Of a stretch of 20,162 bases of DNA, positions 15,072 through 20,162 are shown one piece after another. A model generated the notes under the pieces. It was not told the origin of the DNA. It did no database searches and was given only the letters and a program-made list of their open reading frames with translations. The position numbers were made by a program, and so were the translations under genes. Position 1 is the first letter of the stretch, and each line of letters begins with the position of its first letter. The stretch is from an uncultured Acetobacteraceae bacterium. Lineage in GTDB: Bacteria; Pseudomonadota; Alphaproteobacteria; Acetobacterales; Acetobacteraceae. The DNA lies in NCBI GenBank assembly GCA_943912335.1, contig CALTUD010000043.1, positions 1-20,162 of the forward strand, read 5' to 3'.

Positions 15072-15098
15072 CAAGGGTTATGTTGGACATAATCCTTG
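15072..15098. promoter_or_regulatory. Probable GntR operator between gntR and uxuA
   Basis: CAAGGGTTATGT (15072-15083) and ACATAATCCTTG (15087-15098) are inverted 12-bp arms with a single mismatch and a TGG spacer. The core TGT-N3-ACA fits the GT-N3-AC operator form of FadR-type GntR proteins. It lies in the only divergent gap of the sugar cluster. An adjacent perfect TGACG-G-CGTCA (15100-15110) may be a second, weaker site. Confidence 0.65.
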
Positions 15099-15142
15099 CT
15101 GACGGCGTCATTCCACCGCTAACCTGCGCCTCACGACGAGCA

Positions 15143-15156
15143 CGGCGCCTTCGCCG
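15143..15156 (+). other. Small hairpin in the uxuA leader
   Basis: CGGCG (15143-15147) and CGCCG (15152-15156) close a CCTT loop and are followed by CACCGTTTT, 35 nt before the uxuA start. It could be an attenuator or a simple leader stem; the stem is short. Confidence 0.2.
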
Positions 15157-15190
15157 CACCGTTTTGGCCAACAAGTTGAAAGACAAGAAG

Positions 15191-16369
15191 ATGCTGCAGA
15201 CATGGCGCTGGTTCGGGCCGGACGATCCGGTCAGCCTCGGCGACATCCGACAAGCCGGCGTCGAAGGCATCGTCACGGCGCTGCACCAGATCTATGACGG
15301 GCGTGCCTGGAGCCCGGACGATATCGCCCAGCGCCAGGCTCTCCTGCGCGCCGCCGGCTACGAATGGTCGGTCTGCGAGTCCATTCCGGTGCACACCTCC
15401 ATCAAGCTGGGCGACGCGGCGCGCCGGCGCCATATCGACGCCTGGAAAGACAGTCTGGCCAATCTCGGCCGGGCCGGCGTTCCGGTCGTCTGCTACAATT
15501 TCATGCCGGTGGTGGACTGGACGCGCACCAATCTGCGCCATCCGATGCCGTCCGGCGGCCTCGCGCTTCGCTTCGACATGGTCGAGTTCGTCGCCTACGA
15601 CGTCCATGTCCTCAAACGTCGCCATGCGGAGGCCGATTATCCGGAAGCATTGCTGCAAGCAGCCGAGCGACGTCTCGCCGAGCTCGACGACGCCACCATC
15701 GCCACGATCGAGCACAACATCATCGCCGGCCTGCCCGGCAAGGAAGGAACGCACACGCGCGAAGGCATCCGCGAGCAGATCCATGCCTTCGATACCGTGT
15801 CTTCCCAGGACATGCGCGACAATCTCGTGAGCTTTCTGCAGGAGATCGTGCCCGTTGCCGCCGAGGTCGGCGTACGGCTCGCCATCCACCCGGACGATCC
15901 GCCGTTCTCCTTGTTCGGTCTACCCCGCGTGGTCTCGACGCCGGACGACGCGCAGAAGATCCTCGACGCTGTTGCGCACGAAGCCAACGGTCTCACTCTG
16001 TGCGCCGGCTCCTACGGCTCGCGCCCGGACAACGATCCTGCCGCGATGGCACGACGCTTCGGCTCACGCATCCACTTCGTGCACTTACGCAACGTCGCGC
16101 TCGAGCCTGACGGTTCGTTCAACGAATCCGACCATCTCGGCGGTGATGTCGACATGATCGACGTGATTTCGGAACTCGTCCGGGAAGAGCGCCGTCGCGC
16201 AGAACGCGGCGACACCACACCGATCCCGATGCGGCCGGATCACGGTCATCTTCTGCTCGACGACATCAGTAAGACCGTTAATCCGGGCTATTCCTGCATC
16301 GGACGGTTGAAGGGGCTGGCCGAGTTGCGCGGCGTCATGCAAACGGCCGAGCGCCTGCTCCGGCACTGA
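15191..16369 (+). CDS. uxuA: Mannonate dehydratase UxuA
   Basis: A 392-residue enzyme that dehydrates D-mannonate to 2-keto-3-deoxy-D-gluconate (KDG). It is similar to E. coli UxuA throughout: TWRWFGPDDPVSLGDIRQAG (4-23), CYNFMPVVDWTRTNL, IIAGLPGKEGTHT, HPDDPP, LCAGSYGSRPDND, FVHLRN, MRPDHGH and GYSCIGRLKGLAELRG. The metal ligands known from ManD structures (His in HPDDPP, Cys in LCAGS, His in VHLRN, Asp in RPDHGH) are all present. The frame is open upstream to 15080, but that ATG lies inside the operator palindrome and homology starts at MLQTWRW, so ATG 15191 is chosen. The gene is divergent from gntR. No KDG kinase or KDPG aldolase follows. Confidence 0.96.
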   Translation: MLQTWRWFGPDDPVSLGDIRQAGVEGIVTALHQIYDGRAWSPDDIAQRQALLRAAGYEWSVCESIPVHTSIKLGDAARRRHIDAWKDSLANLGRAGVPVVCYNFMPVVDWTRTNLRHPMPSGGLALRFDMVEFVAYDVHVLKRRHAEADYPEALLQAAERRLAELDDATIATIEHNIIAGLPGKEGTHTREGIREQIHAFDTVSSQDMRDNLVSFLQEIVPVAAEVGVRLAIHPDDPPFSLFGLPRVVSTPDDAQKILDAVAHEANGLTLCAGSYGSRPDNDPAAMARRFGSRIHFVHLRNVALEPDGSFNESDHLGGDVDMIDVISELVREERRRAERGDTTPIPMRPDHGHLLLDDISKTVNPGYSCIGRLKGLAELRGVMQTAERLLRH

Positions 16370-16381
16370 AGCCCGTTCCAT

Positions 16382-16401
16382 GGCGGCCGCTCCAGGCCGT
16401 C
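16382..16401. terminator. Hairpin between convergent uxuA and the TonB receptor gene
   Basis: GGCGGCC (16382-16388) and GGCCGTC (16395-16401) form a 7-bp stem with one G-T pair and a 6-nt loop in the 40-bp convergent gap. Position supports shared termination; no long T-run is present. Confidence 0.45.
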
Positions 16402-16409
16402 ATAGCCTT

Positions 16410-18605
16410 CTACAGATCGAACTCCAGACTGGCCAGGATCGTACGCGGGGGCGCGAGATACGCGGTGTTGGCACCGGGACTGCCGACGATATTGCCGTCC
16501 GCGATTGAGGAATAATAATGCTTGTCGGTCACGTTGATCGCCGACAGGCGAGCGATGACGGCGTGTCGCAGCAGATGCGTGGCATAGCGCGTGCCGAGAT
16601 CGAACGTCGCATAGGATGGCGCGAAGGAGGTGTTGGTGTCGGTCGCCGCCCGATCGCTCTCGTAATGCGCGCCCACGGTGAAGGCCAGACCGTGCAGCGC
16701 CTCCGGGTGCCAGTCCAGCGTCCAGTCCGTCTTCCATTTCGGCACACCGACGATCATGCCGCCATCCGTCGCCGGATTGCCTGAATCCAGCAGGCGCGCA
16801 TCGATATAGGTCACACCACCGAGAAGGCTGAGAGACGGCAAGACATTCCCTTGTGCGAAGACTTCCGCGCCCTGATCACGCTGAGATCCGATCACGCGGA
16901 ACACGTTGTCGCTCTGCGTGGTGGCGTAGGGCCGGTCCATGTGGAACAGATCCGCTGTCAGAAGAAGGTTCTCGACCGGCGCGTATTTGGCACCGAGCTG
17001 GAACATCTCGTCGTGATAAGGCGACAGGAACGCGTTGGCGTTGCGCGCGGTGGACGGCGCCTGGTCGCTCTGCTCGACGCTGCTGGCATAGGTGAAATAG
17101 CCGGTGATCTTCGCCGTCGGCGTCCAGATCGCGCTTACCGTCGGGCTGAACGCGCCAGACGTATCGAACCGGCTGGTCTGCTGGTCCTTGTTGTTGTAGC
17201 TGGCCGAATGCAGGAATGCCTCGCTGAACACCGCCTGGATCGCCCAGTGCCGATCGACATGCAGCGTATCCGCTTCGATGATGGATTGCTGGCGCAGTTC
17301 GCCGGACTGGTATTGGCCGCCATTCCCCGGCAGGCCGGCATAGGAAAAGATCGCCGGAGCGGAGAGATTCGATTTCCCCAGCGTGATAGCGATGGATTTA
17401 CGATAGGAATACTGGTCGTTGATGAAGCCGTTGGTCGCCAGCGTCACTTCGTTGCGCAGTCCGAACACGTGCACCGTACCGTTCAACGAGGCTTCGTTGC
17501 TGCCATCGGTGAAATGCGGCACGGCGGTGAAATTGCGCGTGGCGGTGTAGTTGCCGCGATCGTCGGTGAGTGTGTTGGTGATCCCGAACAGGTTGCGCTT
17601 CGCATCCTGATAAAGGCCGCCCATCTCGAAACGCCAATCATCGTTGATCCGGTGGATGATCTTCACCAGACCGGTATTCGTGATCAGATCGGTGCCGGCG
17701 CCGGGCTGACCGAGCCCGTGCAGGGTCGGATCGGCAGCCGCGGGCAGCATTGTGCTCCTGTTCGCGCGGCTGGTGCTGCTGCCGTCATAGACGATGGAGC
17801 CGGGCAGGCCGAACCCGCTATCTTGATAATGGCTGCCGTTGAGCTGGATCACCGTGTCCCGGTCGAGATGGACGTCGAAATCGGCGCTGCCCAGCGTGCG
17901 GTTGGCGTAGCTGCCGCGCACGTAGCTTTCGCCCTCGCCATGCACCAGATCGACTCTGTAGCCGAGCCAGCCCTCGCGTCCGACACGCCCGCCCAGATCG
18001 ACCTCGGAGGTGAATACACCGTCGCTGGCGTAGCTGCCGACGATCCGGGTCAGCTGCGTCTCGGTCGGACGTTTCAGCACGTAGTTGAATACGCCCGCGG
18101 GCGTTTCCGGCCCGTAAAGCGCGCCGCCGAGACCGTTCAGAACCTGGATGCTGTCCAAATTCTCTACCGGGATCGCCGTGGTGCCGATGATGTTCAGGCC
18201 GTCCAGGCGGGTATTCTGGGTTATGGTGCCTTGGAAGCCGAGCGATTGCGGACGCGACACCTCCAGCCCTTGCTGGTCGCGCACCTCGACCGAGGGCAGC
18301 GTGCGCAGCGCGTCGTTCAGCGTGCGGAACTGGTTGTTCACCAGCAGATCCTGCGGCAGCACCGTCACCGACATGGGCGTCGTCAGCAGCGGACGCGCTC
18401 CCAGCGGGCCGAGCTGCGCGCTGCCGGTGTGGAACTGGGCCTGTGCGGCATAGGGCGCACTGCCGACCACATTGATGCGTTCCACCGGAGCGAAGCTCCG
18501 GGGCGACGGGGAAGCGGTTTCCGCCGCGGCGCTGTGTGAGGCACCGGCCATTGCCAGCACCGCGGCCGGTAGCACGGAACGGCGAGACCTGAAGAAGCTG
18601 CTCAT
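16410..18605 (-). CDS. TonB-dependent siderophore-type outer-membrane receptor
   Basis: A 731-residue precursor. Residues 1-28 are a Sec signal peptide (MSSFFRSRRS start, cleavage near HSAAA|ET). A TonB-box-like VERINVVG (42-49) follows, then the plug domain with TTPMSVTVLPQDLL, LNDALRTLPSVEVRD, a QGTITQNTRLDGLN segment and ALYGPETPAGVFNYVLKRP (about 75-180), then a 22-strand-type barrel ending in LASLEFDL. The order and motifs fit the ferric-siderophore receptor class. No N-terminal signalling domain is present, so surface signalling through an ECF sigma factor is not expected. ATG 18605 has GGGGA about 10 nt upstream. The ligand cannot be read from sequence. Its neighbour is the sugar-acid cluster, so another substrate is conceivable. 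The gene appears monocistronic. Confidence 0.92.
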   Translation of the reverse strand: MSSFFRSRRSVLPAAVLAMAGASHSAAAETASPSPRSFAPVERINVVGSAPYAAQAQFHTGSAQLGPLGARPLLTTPMSVTVLPQDLLVNNQFRTLNDALRTLPSVEVRDQQGLEVSRPQSLGFQGTITQNTRLDGLNIIGTTAIPVENLDSIQVLNGLGGALYGPETPAGVFNYVLKRPTETQLTRIVGSYASDGVFTSEVDLGGRVGREGWLGYRVDLVHGEGESYVRGSYANRTLGSADFDVHLDRDTVIQLNGSHYQDSGFGLPGSIVYDGSSTSRANRSTMLPAAADPTLHGLGQPGAGTDLITNTGLVKIIHRINDDWRFEMGGLYQDAKRNLFGITNTLTDDRGNYTATRNFTAVPHFTDGSNEASLNGTVHVFGLRNEVTLATNGFINDQYSYRKSIAITLGKSNLSAPAIFSYAGLPGNGGQYQSGELRQQSIIEADTLHVDRHWAIQAVFSEAFLHSASYNNKDQQTSRFDTSGAFSPTVSAIWTPTAKITGYFTYASSVEQSDQAPSTARNANAFLSPYHDEMFQLGAKYAPVENLLLTADLFHMDRPYATTQSDNVFRVIGSQRDQGAEVFAQGNVLPSLSLLGGVTYIDARLLDSGNPATDGGMIVGVPKWKTDWTLDWHPEALHGLAFTVGAHYESDRAATDTNTSFAPSYATFDLGTRYATHLLRHAVIARLSAINVTDKHYYSSIADGNIVGSPGANTAYLAPPRTILASLEFDL

Positions 18606-18688
18606 CGGTTGCCGTCCCCGGTCATCTGCGCATCGTCCTTGTTGTTACAGGGGCGGGTAGTCCGATAGCACGAAGAACAGTCATGATC

Positions 18689-18773
18689 CCTGCCCCCCGA
18701 ACAATCGGCAGGAGCGACGCCTGAATTGTTCCGCCGGCGTGGCTATAGCGGCCATGCCGGAACGACGGTCGTT
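18689..18773. promoter_or_regulatory. Hairpin-rich region between ada and the TonB receptor gene
   Basis: The 218-bp gap holds several inverted repeats. They are CCTGCC / GGCAGG (18689-18694 / 18707-18712); GAACAAT / ATTGTTC (18699-18705 / 18725-18731); GTTCCG / CGGAAC (18728-18733 / 18758-18763) enclosing GCGTGGC / GCCATGC (18737-18743 / 18751-18757); and AACGAC-G-GTCGTT (18761-18773). Part could terminate ada, and part could control the receptor gene. No Fur box was recognised. Confidence 0.4.
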
Positions 18774-18823
18774 GATGCCTCATCCCGACCAGACAGGCGC
18801 CGGTAATTTTTCCCGAGATGGCC

Positions 18824-19909
18824 TTATCGTGCCGTCTTGCCCCCTTCGCCGGCTTGTTGCGTGCCTTCCCGCTGCAGCAGGGTCCGCTTGCGCGCAATAC
18901 CCCAGCGATAGCTGGACAGGGCGCCATCCGACCGCACCACGCGATGGCAGGGAATAGCGACCGCCAAAGCGTTGGCACCGCAAGCACTGCCAACCGCACG
19001 CACGGCGCCGGGGACGCCGATCGCCGCGGCGATCTCGGCATAGCTGGCCGTTGTTCCCGGCGGCAATGCCGTCAAAGCCCGCCAGACACGCTGCTGAAAA
19101 GTGGTGCCGCGGACGTCGAGCGGCAGATGGAGCCCGAGCGCCGGCGTTTCCACGAAGCCGATCACGGTCGCCACCACCCGCTCGAAGCCTTCATCGGCGC
19201 CGATCAACATCGCGCGCGGAAAACGTCGCTCGAGATCACGGATCAAAGGCTCGGGCTCATCGCCGAGTAGGATCGCGCACACCCCTGTTTCCGTCGCCGC
19301 CACCAGGATCGATCCGAGCGAGCACTCTCCCACGGCGAAACGGATCACTTCCTGCGACCCACCTCGCCTGAAATGGGCCGGCTTCATGCCCAGCATCCCA
19401 TCGGCATGGTCGTAGAAGCGGCTGCTGGTCCTAAAGCCAGCCTCGTAGATCGCATCGGCAACACTGGGCGCGGCGGCCAGGCTGTTACGCGCCTGCTCCA
19501 TTCGTTTGCCACTTTCATAAGCTTTCGGCGTCAACCCGGTCGAGGCACGAAACAGACGATGGAAGTAGTACGGACTGAGCCCCGCCGCCTGCGCAAGCGA
19601 GACCAATGTCACCGGCCCTTCGGCAGAATCGATTGACCGGCACGCCGCCGCCACCAGCGCAGCCTGTCGCCGTTCCGAGGTGGCCTCATTCGGACGGCAG
19701 CGCTTGCAAGGCCGGAAACCGGCCGCTTCGGCGCCGGCGGCGCTGGAATGGAAGCGCACATTCGCTGGATTGGCCCGGCGCGATGCGCAACTCGGCCGGC
19801 AATACACGCCGGTGGTCCGCACCGAATAGAAGAAACGTCCGTCCTGCGACGCATCCCGTTCGAGGACGGCGCGCCATTTCGGATCTGTTTCGATGGCAAC
19901 CGGGTTCAT
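18824..19909 (-). CDS. ada: Bifunctional DNA repair methyltransferase/transcriptional activator Ada
   Basis: A 361-residue protein with full Ada architecture. The N-terminal zinc domain has C37, C41, C68 and C71 (GVYCRPSC and FRPCKRC); the first cysteine accepts methyl groups from phosphotriesters, which turns Ada into an activator. An AraC-type helix-turn-helix follows (about 85-182; SLAQAAGLSPYYFHRLFRAS and AIYEAGFRTSSRFYDHA). The C-terminal O6-methylguanine transferase domain has VAIPCHRVVRSDGALSSYRWG with acceptor C321. Length equals that of E. coli Ada (about 354) within a few residues. ATG 19909 has AGGA 7 nt upstream, and it overlaps the TGA of an upstream frame (ATGA). It probably activates itself through methylation; no alkA or alkB is seen in the window. 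Confidence 0.96.
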   Translation of the reverse strand: MNPVAIETDPKWRAVLERDASQDGRFFYSVRTTGVYCRPSCASRRANPANVRFHSSAAGAEAAGFRPCKRCRPNEATSERRQAALVAAACRSIDSAEGPVTLVSLAQAAGLSPYYFHRLFRASTGLTPKAYESGKRMEQARNSLAAAPSVADAIYEAGFRTSSRFYDHADGMLGMKPAHFRRGGSQEVIRFAVGECSLGSILVAATETGVCAILLGDEPEPLIRDLERRFPRAMLIGADEGFERVVATVIGFVETPALGLHLPLDVRGTTFQQRVWRALTALPPGTTASYAEIAAAIGVPGAVRAVGSACGANALAVAIPCHRVVRSDGALSSYRWGIARKRTLLQREGTQQAGEGGKTAR

Positions 19910-20051
19910 GGGCCGGTCCTCACGATCAGCTCGACAGATCCATCATTGGACGCGTTGAGGGAACTCGGCAGCGTATACGGCAGATTGTCGAGATTGAAGC
20001 GGCCGATGATTGATGGAACAGCGCTGGGCTGGGACCCTGGACGTGGAACAT
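19906..20051 (-). pseudogene. Short frameshifted coding remnant upstream of ada
   Basis: ATG 20051 has an excellent AAGGAG 6 nt upstream (20058-20063). Its frame is GC3-rich only for about 12 codons (MFHVQGPSPALF), then degrades and stops at 19926. From about 20006 the frame one base back becomes coding-like. It reads GRFNLDNLPYTLPSSLNA and then NDGSVELIVRTGP, and ends at TGA 19906-19908, overlapping the ada ATG. This second frame has no start codon of its own; it is open from 20145. A one-base loss in a small gene, or a remnant of a larger one, would explain both. The C-terminal pattern faintly recalls DUF1214-type ends (NADGSxxIxIQ), which is a weak resemblance. The rest of the right edge (20052-20162) shows only hairpins. 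Confidence 0.35.
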
Positions 20052-20069
20052 GGCGAACTCCTTGTTCCG

Positions 20070-20083
20070 CCTGTCCTGACAGG
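20070..20083. other. Perfect short palindrome upstream of the remnant gene
   Basis: CCTGTC (20070-20075) and GACAGG (20078-20083) flank CT, followed on the plus strand by ATTTTCC. A second stem, CGCGCG-GTCA-CGCGCG (20139-20154), lies further right. They could be a promoter operator for the ada-side transcript or a weak terminator on the plus strand. Confidence 0.25.
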
Positions 20084-20162
20084 ATTTTCCCGATTATGCG
20101 TCCTGAAGCTTGCGCTTGAATCCTGCGACACGGGAGGACGCGCGGTCACGCGCGAAAACCCC

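Noticed and set aside
15080..15190. N-terminal extension of uxuA from ATG 15080
   Set aside because: The ATG lies inside the operator palindrome, the extra 37 residues are Arg-rich without homology, and UxuA proteins begin at the position of ATG 15191.
16851..18539. 562-codon plus-strand open frame opposite the TonB receptor gene
   Set aside because: Mirror frame of a well-supported receptor gene, with no domain of its own.
18606..18823. Fur box upstream of the receptor gene
   Set aside because: No sequence close to the GATAATGATAATCATTATC consensus was found; only unrelated inverted repeats are present.
1..20162. CRISPR arrays, tRNA/rRNA genes, insertion sequences, phage genes
   Set aside because: None could be supported: no regularly spaced repeats, no cloverleaf or rRNA-like segments, and no transposase or integrase frames.

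Overview
The window is GC-rich and gene-dense, with strong third-position GC bias and many GTG or TGA/ATG-overlapping starts. It looks like an alphaproteobacterial chromosome, most likely an acetic acid bacterium (Acetobacteraceae). That placement rests on overall gene content and on an AT-rich palindromic intergenic element of the kind seen in that family; it is an inference. No rRNA, tRNA, CRISPR array or insertion sequence was seen.

Region 1 (about 1-8138) is a molybdenum-enzyme island. A minus-strand run reads, from right to left: a nitrate-reductase-associated-type protein, an FdhF/YdeP-family molybdopterin oxidoreductase, moeA, moaA, moaC, mobA, moaD and a moaE gene. The moaE frame does not stop. 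It continues through a histidine-rich linker into the start of a MoeB/ThiF-type adenylyltransferase and leaves the window at base 1. fdhD (sulfur delivery to bis-MGD enzymes) is divergent on the plus strand. The island therefore holds one candidate enzyme, most of its cofactor pathway and the sulfuration factor; only moaB/mog and an electron-transfer partner are not seen.

Region 2 (8139-11015) begins with an AT-rich multi-palindrome between convergent genes. It continues with an oxyanion ABC importer in which permease and ATPase are one polypeptide. The binding protein is separate, carries a Tat-like signal and resembles the WtpA/group-2 ModA type. The importer probably supplies molybdate or tungstate to region 1.

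Region 3 (11133-16369) is a sugar-acid catabolic cluster: a FadR-type GntR regulator, two SDR dehydrogenases, a D-lyxose-isomerase-family enzyme and a fumarylacetoacetate-hydrolase-family enzyme on the minus strand, with divergent uxuA (mannonate dehydratase) on the plus strand. A 27-bp near-perfect palindrome lies between gntR and uxuA. The combination suggests that 2-keto-3-deoxygluconate made by UxuA is oxidised at C4 and cleaved hydrolytically to pyruvate plus glycerate, without KdgK/KdgA. This is the window's best candidate for an undescribed pathway, but it is inference from gene families.

Region 4 (16410-20162) has a TonB-dependent siderophore-type receptor, a hairpin-rich 218-bp intergenic stretch and a full-length ada (DNA alkylation sensor/repair). 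At the right edge is a short remnant in which the coding-like frame switches by one base. Its stop codon overlaps the ada start.
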